This document shows, piece after piece, positions 45,076 to 54,056 of a DNA stretch of 64,000 nt (the first letter of the stretch is position 1; every line of letters starts with the position of its first letter). Location of the stretch: positions 62,001 through 126,000 of the forward strand of contig JAJFGG010000013.1 in NCBI GenBank assembly GCA_021776235.1. Reading direction: 5' to 3'. This stretch comes from Alphaproteobacteria bacterium (GTDB lineage Bacteria; Pseudomonadota; Alphaproteobacteria; GCA-2731375). Position numbers and translations under genes: made by a program. The notes beneath the pieces were generated by a model. It saw only the letters and a list, made by a program, of their open reading frames with translations. It did no database searches and was not told the DNA's origin.

Positions 45076-46713
45076 TCATAATCCGACAGGCTCCTGAAAT
45101 TCACCCCAGTGGGCTTTCAAGGCATCGACCATCTCGCCAATGCTGACATAGGCATGCGCGCAATCGATCATATAAGGGATCAGATTGGCATCCTCCCGCA
45201 GAGCGGCATCCGAAAGCCGGCGCAGACTTGCTGCCGCCGCCGCACCGTCGCGCGTGGCCCGAACCTTGTTAAAACGCTCAATCGTCTGGCCGGCAGCTTC
45301 CGCATCCAGTTTGAAGACTTCGCCGAAATCACTGGCGCTTTCATCCTCGCGGCGGAAATGGTTCTGTCCCACCACCACCCGCTCCCCGGCATCGGTCTGC
45401 AGTTTGCGCTCCAAGGCCCGCCTGGCGATGCGGCTCTGCAGATAACCGTCTTCAATGGCCTTTTCCGCGCCGCCATAATCCTCGATCTCGGCGATTACCT
45501 TGGAAATTTCCAGATCCATCTGATCGGTTAGATATTCCACGTAGTAGCTGCCGCCCAGGGGATCCACGGTTTTCGAAATTCCGCTTTCATAGGCCACCAC
45601 CTGTTGCGTACGTAAAGCCGTTTCGGCGCTGAATTCCGTCGGGATCTGGTAGGCTTCGTCGTAGGCGCAGGTGAAGATGGACTGGGCGCCGCCAAACACA
45701 GCAGCCATGTTCTCAATCCCGACCCGGACGATATTATTGTAAGGCTGGGCCGCCGTCAGGGAAGAACCACCGCAAACCACGCCAAATCGGAACATCAGGG
45801 CTTTCGGATCCGTTACCCCATAGCGGTCATGCAATAATCTGGCCCAAACCCGGCGCCCGGCACGGAATTTGCAGATCTCCTCGAAGAAATCCATATGCAC
45901 ATAAAAGAAAAAGCTGAGACGCTTGGCGAAACGGTTAACATCGCCGCCACGGCGCAGCATTTCGTCCACATAGGCCAGACCGTTGGCCAGGGTAAAGCCC
46001 ATCTCCTCCACGGCGGTGGAACCGGCATCGCGCACATGAGCGCCGGCTATGGATATGGGATTGAAACGGGGCGTCGCGTCATTGGAAAACAGAATCGAAT
46101 CGGCGATCAGGCGCAATGATGGCCGGACCGGAAATATCCAGGTACCGCGCGCCACGTATTCCTTCAGAATATCATTCTGAATGGTGCCGGTCAGGCTTTC
46201 CCGCGGCACACCTTTTTTGTCGGCGGCGGCCAGATACATGGCGTAAATCATCGGCGCCGTACCGTTGATGGTGAACGAGGTCGAGATACCGGCAAGATCG
46301 ATACCGTCGAACAGGGTTTCCATATCGGCCAGGGTGGCAATGGAGACACCGACTTTCCCAACCTCGGACCGGGCCATGGCGTCAATGGGGTCATAGCCGC
46401 ATTGGGTCGGCAGATCCAGGGCCACGGACAAACCAGTCTGGCCCCGCTGCAACAGAAACCGATAGCGCTGGTTGGTCTCCTCGGCCGAGCCGAAACCTGA
46501 ATATTGCCGAATGGTCCACAAGCGGCCTCGATAGCCATTGGGAAAAATGCCCCGGGTAAAGGGATATTCGCCCGGGCTGCCGGGATCATTCCGGGCCATG
46601 TCGGCGGTCGCGACCTGGGGAATCTCGATGCCGGATGGGGTCGTTGAAGACGGCATGGCCGGAGCCGCCGCAACCTCGGCCTGCCCATCATCCTTATAGG
46701 CATTGTCGCTCAT
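45076..46713 (-). CDS. Methylmalonyl-CoA-type mutase large subunit (acyl-CoA mutase)
   Basis: Encodes 545 aa. Substrate-binding residues aligned by eye with Propionibacterium MutB are Tyr71 in TIRQYSGF (Y89), Arg201 in RPSLRLIAD (R207) and His226 in AGAHVRDAG (H244). The Tyr/Arg pair is that of methylmalonyl-CoA mutase, not isobutyryl-CoA (Phe/Gln) or 2-hydroxyisobutyryl-CoA (Ile) mutase. The rest differs from canonical MCM (ALDLPTQCGYDPI instead of [13 protein letters not shown]), so another dicarboxyl-CoA substrate is possible. ATG overlaps the stop of the hydratase upstream (TGATG). Confidence 0.92.
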   Translation of the reverse strand: MSDNAYKDDGQAEVAAAPAMPSSTTPSGIEIPQVATADMARNDPGSPGEYPFTRGIFPNGYRGRLWTIRQYSGFGSAEETNQRYRFLLQRGQTGLSVALDLPTQCGYDPIDAMARSEVGKVGVSIATLADMETLFDGIDLAGISTSFTINGTAPMIYAMYLAAADKKGVPRESLTGTIQNDILKEYVARGTWIFPVRPSLRLIADSILFSNDATPRFNPISIAGAHVRDAGSTAVEEMGFTLANGLAYVDEMLRRGGDVNRFAKRLSFFFYVHMDFFEEICKFRAGRRVWARLLHDRYGVTDPKALMFRFGVVCGGSSLTAAQPYNNIVRVGIENMAAVFGGAQSIFTCAYDEAYQIPTEFSAETALRTQQVVAYESGISKTVDPLGGSYYVEYLTDQMDLEISKVIAEIEDYGGAEKAIEDGYLQSRIARRALERKLQTDAGERVVVGQNHFRREDESASDFGEVFKLDAEAAGQTIERFNKVRATRDGAAAAASLRRLSDAALREDANLIPYMIDCAHAYVSIGEMVDALKAHWGEFQEPVGL

Positions 46714-47513
46714 CAGGTTTTCTCCTTCTTTAGGATACCCTCGGCCGCCGTCCAATGATCGTCATGCACCCAGGCAGCGGCGAAATTCCGGGTTTCAAGA
46801 TCCAGCAATTCCTGCCGGGACGCCCCGCGCCGCTGCCCTAGATTTAGCGCCTTGAAGGCACGCATAACGTGGGGGGCCTGCGCCAGCATCGGCCGTAGAA
46901 ATGCAGACACCGCACAGTCCAGACTGTCACCGGCCAAACCGTCACCGGCCGAACCGTCACTGGCGACAGCATCCGCCAGGCCGATTGCCATGGCGTCTTC
47001 GCCACGTAACAGTTCACTGCGGCTCAATAACCGCATGGCCCTGGCGGCACCGACCAGTTGCCCCAGATCCGGGCCACCGCCCCAGGCCGTGGTAATTTTC
47101 AGGCGCCCCTGAATAAAACCGATTCGAGCGCGGGCGGCAAAAATACGAAAATCACAGGCCACGGCCAATTCGGCGCCGCCGCCCAGGGCATCGCCATTCA
47201 GCGCGGCAATAACCGGCACTGGAAATTGCCGGATCGCCTCCAACGCCGCCTTGGCCTGCAAAGACATCTCGGTTGCCTCGGCCAGACTGCGCACACTGGC
47301 CAGATCCGCCAGGTCGCCGCCGGCGGCGAAGCTTTTGTCACCGGCACCGCGCAGCACCGCCGCCAGCAACCCGCCATCATCCGCGGCCGCCGTGAATACG
47401 GCGCCTAATTGCGCCAGGACCGAACGGCTCAAGGCATTGCGTTTGGCCGGCCGGTCGATCAGCACATAAAGTACGTGGTCCCGCGTTTCGACCTGCAAGT
47501 CACCGGTAACCAT
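46713..47513 (-). CDS. Enoyl-CoA hydratase/isomerase family protein
   Basis: Encodes 266 aa, crotonase fold. Oxyanion-hole segments are KSFAAGGDLADL and LNGDALGGGAELAVACDF, and IGFIQGRLKITTAWGGG follows. Co-transcribed and translationally coupled to the mutase subunits. It would produce or consume a CoA intermediate for the rearrangement. A start at 47534 is an alternative. Confidence 0.9.
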   Translation of the reverse strand: MVTGDLQVETRDHVLYVLIDRPAKRNALSRSVLAQLGAVFTAAADDGGLLAAVLRGAGDKSFAAGGDLADLASVRSLAEATEMSLQAKAALEAIRQFPVPVIAALNGDALGGGAELAVACDFRIFAARARIGFIQGRLKITTAWGGGPDLGQLVGAARAMRLLSRSELLRGEDAMAIGLADAVASDGSAGDGLAGDSLDCAVSAFLRPMLAQAPHVMRAFKALNLGQRRGASRQELLDLETRNFAAAWVHDDHWTAAEGILKKEKT

Positions 47514-47646
47514 AGGATCCAGATGCCCCAACAATTCAGCCAGCTAGAAAATACTAATACCCTGATAAAATATCGCAACTATTCCGCGGCAAAATATCGG
47601 CAGCTATTGTCTATGCCCGGAACAATTAGAACAACCCGTAGTTCTG

Positions 47647-47671
47647 CCAACGAACGCTGATAGAGACCCAT
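47647..47671 (+). repeat. 25-base short repeat, copy 2
   Basis: Matches 43566-43590 at 22 of 25 positions, same orientation. It lies in the 196-base gap between the glnE stop and the hydratase start. Confidence 0.4.
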
Positions 47672-47709
47672 TGGGATGGCTTCCAATTGGACTGGTGACA
47701 TTTCCTTAC

Positions 47710-50703
47710 TCATTCACGCGCCGCGCCACCCTCTACCCCTTCGACGATATTTTGATAGGCCGCGAGGATACCGGCCTGGGTCTCGGCCAACCGCCGTTCC
47801 AACTGCGCTACGTCGGCTGTTTCGGCAATTTTCAACATGGCGTTCACGGTACCGCGCGGGGCAGTCGAGGGATCAAATTCACCGACCACCGCCACCCTGA
47901 ACAAAGCCATCAAATCGCGATAAAGCCCGGACGCCGCGACAAGGCCATCGGCGTCCGGGCGCGACAAATAGCCCGCCCGGGCCAAGTTCGATAGGGCCTT
48001 GCAAGTATTTGGATGCAGCAACTCTGGCGCATTCGCAGCATGCACCAGTTGCAGAAACTGTGTGATGAATTCGATATCCAGCAGGCCGCCGCGAACCATT
48101 TTCAAGTTCCATAAATCGACGTTGCCGCGTCCAGCCTGCTTGACCAGTCTTTGCCGCATGGCAACAACATCGTCCGCGATCAACTTGCGGTCGCGCGGCC
48201 GGCATAATACCTCGGCGATGGTGTCGCGCACCCGGTCGACCAGTTGCGCATCGCCCGCGATGGCACGGGCCCGCGTCAAGGCCATATGCTCCCAGGTCCA
48301 GGCCTGGTTCCGTTGGTAGTCGCCAAAGCCGTCAAATCGTGTGGCCACCGGACCGGAGTTTCCAGACGGGCGCAAGCGCATATCAACCTCGTACAACTTT
48401 CCTTCCGCGGTCGGAACCGTCATGGCGTTGATCAGACGCTGACAAAGCCGGCTGAAATATTGCTGCGCCGGCAGCGGACGGGCACCATCGGAGACGCTGT
48501 CATCGTCGGGATAGTCATAGACAAAGATCAAATCCAGGTCAGATTCCGCGGTCATCTCGCGGCTGCCCAATTTGCCCATGGCCAGAACCGCAATGGTGCC
48601 GCGGTCGATAGCACCATGCCGCTCGGTCTCGGCAAAGGCCTCCCTGACCCGGGGCAGTAATGACGCCAGGGCGGCCTGGGCTAAATCGGCATAGCCGCCG
48701 CCCGATCGATCAGCGTCAATGGTCGAGCCCAGTATTTGCACACCGATCTGAAACTTGTGTTCCTTGACCCGGCGCCGGGTCAGATCCAGAACATCCTGGA
48801 AATCCACCGCGCTATTCAGTTCATCGGCGAACTCTGCTTGCAACACCGTCAGGGTCGGTGGCGCGGTAAGAAATTCGGCGCTGTTCATGGCATCGACGAC
48901 GCCTGAATTTTCCGCCAGATAGTTGGCCAGACGCGGGGCGCTGCCCATAATCTCGGCCAGCAATTCCAGCAATTGCGGCCGTGCCGTCAACATTGAAAAC
49001 AATTGCACGCCGGTGGGCAGATTCGAGAGAAAACGGTCGAACCGGCCCAATGTGGCGTTTGGATTGGCCGTGTCGGCAATTGCCTGCAGCAAGGCCGGCA
49101 ATAACGTGGTCAGCAATTCCCGGGCCCGGGTTGAGCGCAAGGCCCGATAGCGGCCGTGGTGCCATCCCCGGACGGTATCGAAGGCACCCTGTCCGCCCTC
49201 GAACCCCATGTTGACCAGTATCTCCAAGGTCTCGGGATCCTCATCCATGCCGGAAAAGTTTAAGCCACTGTCGCCCAACAGGGCCGGCGCGGTGTCAAAA
49301 AGAATGCCGTGGTGATGCTGCACCCGATCGAGATGATGCAGCAGCGCAGCGCGAAACGCGGCGGCGTCATCAGCCTTGCCACCCTGGCCCATGAAACAGG
49401 CCATATGCGTCACCCCCTCTGCGGTCCGCGGCATGGTCTGGGTTTGCTCATCACCAACCATCTGTAGTCGGTGCTCCAACTGGCGTAGATATTCATAGGC
49501 GAGGGTCAATTCCCCCGCCACGGTACCATCGATCCAGCCGCCCCTGGCCAGCGCGTCCAGGGCGTCGCATGTCGCCGGTACGCGCAAGGTTGCGTCGCGG
49601 CCACCCGCTATGAGCTGTTGGGTCTGGGCAAAAAACTCGATATCTCGGATGCCGCCGCGGCCCAGTTTGACGTTATGACCTTCGACGGTCATGGCGGAGA
49701 CGTCGCCGGCATGGCTATGGATTTTCCGCATGATGGAATGAATATCCGCGATCGCGGCGTAGTCCAGGTTCCGGCGCCAGATGAAAGGTTGAAGGTTTTC
49801 CAGAAAGGCGGCGCCGGCGGCCAAGTCTCCGGCCACGGGACGCGCCTTGATCATCGCGGCCCGTTCCCAGTTTTGTCCCAGGCTTTCGTAGTACTGCTCT
49901 GCCGCACGAACGGAGACGACCACCGGTGTGACACCTGGGTCGGGACGCAGACGTAGATCGGTGCGCAAAACATAACCGTCGCGGGTCGGCTGCTGCAACA
50001 TCTTGACCAGCGCCTGGATCAATCGAATGTAGCAGTCCTGAGCTGTGCGCTTGCCGATATAGGGCGTTGCCTCGTCGTCATACAGGGCGATCAAATCGAC
50101 GTCGGACGAATAGTTCAACTCGTAGGCGCCCAACTTGCCCATACCCAAAACGACCAGGCCACTGCCTTTCCCTGCCATTGTTTCATCCTGCAAGCGCAAT
50201 TCGCCGCGCCGCGCTGCATCCCGTAGCAGCCAGTCTACGGCGCCGCCTATCGCCGCATCGGCAAATTGCGACAGGGCGTTCGTAACCTGATCCAAATTCC
50301 AGACGCCGCCGACATCAGCCAGGGCGAACAGGATCGCGGCCCGCCGGCGGGCGATCCGCAGGTGCGCCATCGCCTGGTCCATCTCGGCGGCGGCGGCGAG
50401 TCCCTGCGCCAGTTCTGCCAGCAATTCTGCCAGGACTATTTCGGGCTCATCGGCGAAAAGCCGGGGCAGATAGGCAACGTCGGACAATGCCAACCGGCCC
50501 AAAAACGGACTGTTGCCGAAAATTGCCGATAATAGGGCAGCCACGGACTTGTCCCGCCACAGAGCGTCATAGGCCGCGCGGTCTTCCTCTTTGGCCAACG
50601 CCTCGGCGGCCTGGCGCACATCTGCCAGCACGGCGCTTGCCCGCGCCCCATCATGGGCGGTGGCCACGAAATCCTCTACGAAGGGAAAACCCGGTCTGGA
50701 CAT
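47710..50703 (-). CDS. glnE: Bifunctional glutamine synthetase adenylyltransferase/deadenylase
   Basis: Encodes 997 aa. Two nucleotidyltransferase domains are present: the N-terminal deadenylase with GKLGAYELNYSSDVDLI and the C-terminal adenylylase with GKLGSREMTAESDLDLIFVY. GlnE adjusts glutamine synthetase activity by AMP attachment or removal, with PII proteins. Start 50703 is chosen from GGAG upstream. An 8-bp inverted repeat (GCAACAAG ... CTTGTTGC, 50724-50748) lies in the leader just before the start. Confidence 0.96.
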   Translation of the reverse strand: MSRPGFPFVEDFVATAHDGARASAVLADVRQAAEALAKEEDRAAYDALWRDKSVAALLSAIFGNSPFLGRLALSDVAYLPRLFADEPEIVLAELLAELAQGLAAAAEMDQAMAHLRIARRRAAILFALADVGGVWNLDQVTNALSQFADAAIGGAVDWLLRDAARRGELRLQDETMAGKGSGLVVLGMGKLGAYELNYSSDVDLIALYDDEATPYIGKRTAQDCYIRLIQALVKMLQQPTRDGYVLRTDLRLRPDPGVTPVVVSVRAAEQYYESLGQNWERAAMIKARPVAGDLAAGAAFLENLQPFIWRRNLDYAAIADIHSIMRKIHSHAGDVSAMTVEGHNVKLGRGGIRDIEFFAQTQQLIAGGRDATLRVPATCDALDALARGGWIDGTVAGELTLAYEYLRQLEHRLQMVGDEQTQTMPRTAEGVTHMACFMGQGGKADDAAAFRAALLHHLDRVQHHHGILFDTAPALLGDSGLNFSGMDEDPETLEILVNMGFEGGQGAFDTVRGWHHGRYRALRSTRARELLTTLLPALLQAIADTANPNATLGRFDRFLSNLPTGVQLFSMLTARPQLLELLAEIMGSAPRLANYLAENSGVVDAMNSAEFLTAPPTLTVLQAEFADELNSAVDFQDVLDLTRRRVKEHKFQIGVQILGSTIDADRSGGGYADLAQAALASLLPRVREAFAETERHGAIDRGTIAVLAMGKLGSREMTAESDLDLIFVYDYPDDDSVSDGARPLPAQQYFSRLCQRLINAMTVPTAEGKLYEVDMRLRPSGNSGPVATRFDGFGDYQRNQAWTWEHMALTRARAIAGDAQLVDRVRDTIAEVLCRPRDRKLIADDVVAMRQRLVKQAGRGNVDLWNLKMVRGGLLDIEFITQFLQLVHAANAPELLHPNTCKALSNLARAGYLSRPDADGLVAASGLYRDLMALFRVAVVGEFDPSTAPRGTVNAMLKIAETADVAQLERRLAETQAGILAAYQNIVEGVEGGAARE

Positions 50704-50908
50704 TGATACGGCAGGCTCCGGATGCAACAAGGGGAAGCGACTTGTTGCCTATATTGCCGTCCCCCGCGGTAGCCGACAACGGGTTTTACCGATCTGCTTT
50801 TGACCGAGACGCCAAGGCGCGCGGCGCGGGGGGAACTCCGGGATAGACGGCGCCACAACGCCAAGCTGCGCCCTAGCCTCAACCAACCAGCCAGACGCCG
50901 AAAAAGAT

Positions 50909-51796
50909 TTAACCGAAAAAACCCACATCATGAGGGTCGCCGCCCCGTTCCGACAATGTCACGCGCAGTTTTTTTAGTGCACGACATTCGATTTGACGCA
51001 CCCGTTCTTTTGAAATGCCAAGCTTGCGGCCCAGTGATTCCAAGGTCATGCCATCTTCCCGCAAGCGGCGCTGACGAATAATTGTCCGTTCCCGGTCGTT
51101 CAGTTGCGCCAGGGCATCGTTCAGCCATTCCGCGCGGGTGCATGAATCACGCTGGCTACGAACGACTTCTTCCGGCCCAGGGCGGTCGTCCACCAGTAAA
51201 TCCTGCCACTGGCCGTCTCCCTCACCTTTGATTTCGGCGTTCAGAGACTGGTCGGCGCCGGAAAGACGGCCCTCCATGGCCAGCACGTCCGAAACCTGTA
51301 CTTTCAGGGCGTCGGCGATCTTGTTCTGTCCGTCGGCGGTCAGCGGACCGTCCGGCCGATCCTCGAGCTGGACCCGCAAGCGCCGAATGTTAAAGAATAA
51401 AGCTTTTTGCGCTGCGGTCGTGCCGGTCCGCACAATAGACCAATTGCGCAATATGTAATCCTGGATCGCAGCCCTGATCCACCAGTTCGCATAGGTCGAG
51501 AAGCGCACCTCGCGGTCCGGATCAAAACGCGCCGCCGCCTGCATCAGACCGACCGTTCCTTCTTGCACCAGATCGCCCATGGGCAAATTATACTTGCGGA
51601 AACGCGCGGCGGTCGCGACAACCAGGCGAACATAGGCATTGACCAACTCATGCAATGCCACTTCGTCGCGGTCATCCCGCCAGCGGATGGCCAACTGCCG
51701 TTCATGTGACCGCTCCAACAGGGGCGCCTTCATCGCCCGCTTTATAAAGCGGCGGCCGGCCTGTTGCGCCTCAAGCGTATCCACATGGGCCATCAC
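50909..51796 (-). CDS. rpoH: RNA polymerase sigma-32 factor (heat-shock type)
   Basis: Encodes 295 aa. Sigma region 2 reads DLVQEGTVGLMQAAARFDP with FSTYANWWIRAAIQDYI. The RpoH box QKALFFNIRRLR distinguishes this from RpoD. Region 4 has GISKERVRQIECRALKKL. It directs heat-shock and stress transcription; several alphaproteobacteria carry two rpoH genes and this could be either. Preceded by an AT-rich promoter region. Confidence 0.94.
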   Translation of the reverse strand: MMAHVDTLEAQQAGRRFIKRAMKAPLLERSHERQLAIRWRDDRDEVALHELVNAYVRLVVATAARFRKYNLPMGDLVQEGTVGLMQAAARFDPDREVRFSTYANWWIRAAIQDYILRNWSIVRTGTTAAQKALFFNIRRLRVQLEDRPDGPLTADGQNKIADALKVQVSDVLAMEGRLSGADQSLNAEIKGEGDGQWQDLLVDDRPGPEEVVRSQRDSCTRAEWLNDALAQLNDRERTIIRQRRLREDGMTLESLGRKLGISKERVRQIECRALKKLRVTLSERGGDPHDVGFFG

Positions 51797-51964
51797 GGCA
51801 TCTCCAACTGCATCACGCCAATAACGTTATGGAATCGTTACATTCATTGTAATTATTACATAACATAATTTTCTGCTAATTGGAACCAGTATTAGACGCA
51901 TTCTAAAAATGGCCAAGGCGGGTGCTCTGCCAATTGTTACATTGCCACAGGCAACCGAAACAGC
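51797..51964 (-). promoter_or_regulatory. AT-rich rpoH promoter region with inverted repeat
   Basis: The 168 bases before rpoH are strikingly AT-rich in a GC-rich genome. They contain the inverted repeat TTACA-TTCAT-TGTAA (51838-51852) and nearby TAATAATT/TTATGTTATG. This is almost certainly promoter and regulator-binding DNA; exact -35/-10 boxes cannot be fixed. Confidence 0.5.
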
Positions 51965-51993
51965 AAAAAGCCCGGCACCAGACGGCGCCGGGC
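51965..51993 (-). terminator. Rho-independent terminator downstream of carD
   Basis: Read leftward, GCCCGGC (51993-51987) and GCCGGGC (51976-51970) form a 7-bp stem followed by TTTTT (51969-51965). It terminates carD, whose stop is 139 bases upstream, and isolates the rpoH promoter. The 139-base interval also holds the hairpin GGTCGC-GCAA-GCGACC (52068-52083). Confidence 0.85.
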
Positions 51994-52131
51994 ATACAAA
52001 GCCTTGCGTAGATTCGAAGAAAATGTGCTCCGACTCTTTAAGATCGAGCAAACGAACCAACTTCTCAGGTCGCGCAAGCGACCAAGATTAATTGAAAATT
52101 GCTCTACACTGAGTGCAGGAAAATGACCGCG

Positions 52132-52662
52132 TTACGCGGCGTTCAATACCGTATCAAGCCGTTCGGTCGCCTGCTCTTCATCCAATCCTTCTACCGCAGC
52201 CAGTTCCCGCATCAGGCGTTCCATGGCGGCCTCGTAGATTTGACGTTCGCTGTAGGATTGCTCTGGCTGACCTTCACCCCGGTGTAAATCCCTGATAACT
52301 TCAGCAATCGAAACGGGATCGCCAGAATTGATTTTGGCTTCATATTCCTGCGCCCGCCGACTCCACATGGTGCGTTTGACCCGGGCGCGCCCTTTCAAAG
52401 TGGTCATCGCCGTTTTCATTTTGTCCGGACTAGCCAGGGCCCGCATACCACTGGCATCAGCCTTGTTGATCGGAACCCTTAGGGTCATTTTTTCCTTGTC
52501 GAAATTAACAACAAACAGCTTCAGCTTCGTCCCGGCGATTTCCTGTTCTTCGATACCCGTAATCTGGCCCACGCCATGGGTTGGATAAACAACATAATCA
52601 TCGGTTGCAAAACCATTAGTTCGCTTCGCCTTGGTGGTTTTCTTTTTCGTCTTGGTCGCCAT
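52132..52662 (-). CDS. carD: CarD-family transcription regulator
   Basis: Encodes 176 aa. A Lys-rich start (MATKTKKK) is followed by the CarD/TRCF RNAP-binding domain DDYVVYPTHGVGQITGIEEQ. The helical C-terminal domain includes KRTMWSRRAQEYEAKINSGD. CarD stabilises open complexes at many promoters. Start 52662 fits the family; the frame to 52755 does not. Order fdxA then carD is typical of alphaproteobacteria. The 407-base region 52663-53069 holds its promoter and a tandem repeat. Confidence 0.93.
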   Translation of the reverse strand: MATKTKKKTTKAKRTNGFATDDYVVYPTHGVGQITGIEEQEIAGTKLKLFVVNFDKEKMTLRVPINKADASGMRALASPDKMKTAMTTLKGRARVKRTMWSRRAQEYEAKINSGDPVSIAEVIRDLHRGEGQPEQSYSERQIYEAAMERLMRELAAVEGLDEEQATERLDTVLNAA

Positions 52663-52955
52663 AATTCCGTCTCGTTCCACTATCAAATTAGAAGGATCTT
52701 TGGACCCAAATTGAATATGCAGCCGGTTCCAGGGCCTTGCCCGGCCAATGATCAATAACGTTTTTCGTTAGCGAATTCAGCGCTTTCGCCCCAATTTTGC
52801 AGCAAAGCGTCTTTTCGCGCCACATTCAGCCAACAAGTGCAGGCACCGCGGCAGGTTAACGTTGGCGGAGTATAACACAAACAGGGCTCAAATTGAAGGC
52901 CGCGCCGAGAGCACGCACCCCATGTCAGACTGCTTTGAAAAGCAAACCGAAATGC

Positions 52956-53007
52956 CCCGGTCCAACCTCGCGATCCAACATCCCGGTCCAACATCCCGGT
53001 CCAACAT
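52956..53007. repeat. Four tandem 13-bp repeats
   Basis: Units CCCGGTCCAACCT, CGCGATCCAACAT, CCCGGTCCAACAT and CCCGGTCCAACAT follow head to tail. They lie in the gap between fdxA (ends 53070) and carD; the rest of that gap shows nothing recognisable. Copy number is likely variable between strains. Confidence 0.75.
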
Positions 53008-53069
53008 CCCTAACGGGCTGCCGAGCCGCCAACAGCGCGTGATTTATGGGACGGCCGCGCGGAATTTGC

Positions 53070-53408
53070 TCAGGAGCCCTTGCCAGGCTCCGCACTGAAG
53101 AAATTGTCGAATTTATCCGGCATATCCTTGTAATCATCGCCGTCGGCGGGGGCATCACCTTTTTGGGTAATATTCGGCCATTTTTCCGAGTACTCGCGGT
53201 TCATTTCCACCCAGCGCTCAGTACCGTCCTCGGTATCCGGCAGAATAGCCTCCACAGGACATTCCGGCTCACAGACCCCGCAATCGATGCATTCATCGGG
53301 GTGAATCACCAACATGTTCTCGCCTTCATAGAAACAGTCCACCGGACAGACTTCGATACAATCCATGTATTTGCACTTGATACAGGCTTCGACGACGACG
53401 TACGTCAT
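53070..53408 (-). CDS. fdxA: 7Fe-8S ferredoxin
   Basis: Encodes 112 aa. Cysteines at 9, 12, 17, 21, 25 and 40, 43, 46, 50 form the seven-iron (one 3Fe-4S, one 4Fe-4S) pattern of FdxA. The C-terminal acidic tail is typical. Soluble low-potential electron carrier; the partner is unknown. Located between a TerB-like gene and carD. Confidence 0.95.
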   Translation of the reverse strand: MTYVVVEACIKCKYMDCIEVCPVDCFYEGENMLVIHPDECIDCGVCEPECPVEAILPDTEDGTERWVEMNREYSEKWPNITQKGDAPADGDDYKDMPDKFDNFFSAEPGKGS

Positions 53409-53478
53409 TCAATAATCTCCCAACATAGAACAGTCGTCCGGCAGGGCCGGGCTGCTTCACCACGACGGCGTTTCAAAA

Positions 53479-53952
53479 CTATGGACCGGTTACCGAAAGC
53501 CGCGCAAGAACGCGTTTTCTGGCTTCGCCCCGATCCCGGTCAGAGACATAAAGCAAGCCGCCCAGGCGACGCAACAGGTTTGCTTCATGATCGTGCAATT
53601 CACCGTCCGCATAGGCCACTTCCCAGGCCATCTCGATTAATTCAATACGTTCTTCCGGCGAATAGCGGTCCTTGATGACGCGGGTAAAACCCAGCAATTG
53701 ATTGGCTTCAGATTGTTCGGTCAGCGCCAAATCATGCAGGGTCCGGGCCTCGGCTTCATTCAGGCCAAACTGTTGCCGCAGCAAGCCATCAATGGTTCTC
53801 TGCTCCGCATCGCCATAATGGCCATCCAGACACGCTGCCTCGACCAGCAGGGCCGCCGCGGCCAATTGCAACTCGTCATGGCTATGTTTGCCCGCCTCAA
53901 CCGCAACCTTGGCTGTTTGACCGCTGAATAGCGCCTTGATCCGATTTATCAT
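53479..53952 (-). CDS. TerB-family tellurite resistance-like protein
   Basis: Encodes 157 aa, all-helical TerB/DUF533-like. Acidic metal-binding segments are AACLDGHYGDAEQ and VAYADGELHDHEANLLRRL. TerB-like proteins bind divalent metal at the membrane or in the cytoplasm. The role here is unknown; it is the gene upstream of fdxA. A start at 53967 is an alternative. Confidence 0.87.
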   Translation of the reverse strand: MINRIKALFSGQTAKVAVEAGKHSHDELQLAAAALLVEAACLDGHYGDAEQRTIDGLLRQQFGLNEAEARTLHDLALTEQSEANQLLGFTRVIKDRYSPEERIELIEMAWEVAYADGELHDHEANLLRRLGGLLYVSDRDRGEARKRVLARLSVTGP

Positions 53953-54056
53953 GCCGCTGCCTAGCACGGCCGGCGTAGTCTATTCAACTGGCAATTAGCG
54001 GCGCGCCAGCCACCTAAAACTTTGCCTGAAACGCCCCACCGGTCTAACATTTCCCG

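Noticed and set aside
51827-52060. 77-codon ORF between rpoH and carD
   Set aside because: It runs through the terminator hairpin and the rpoH promoter and shows no protein-like pattern.
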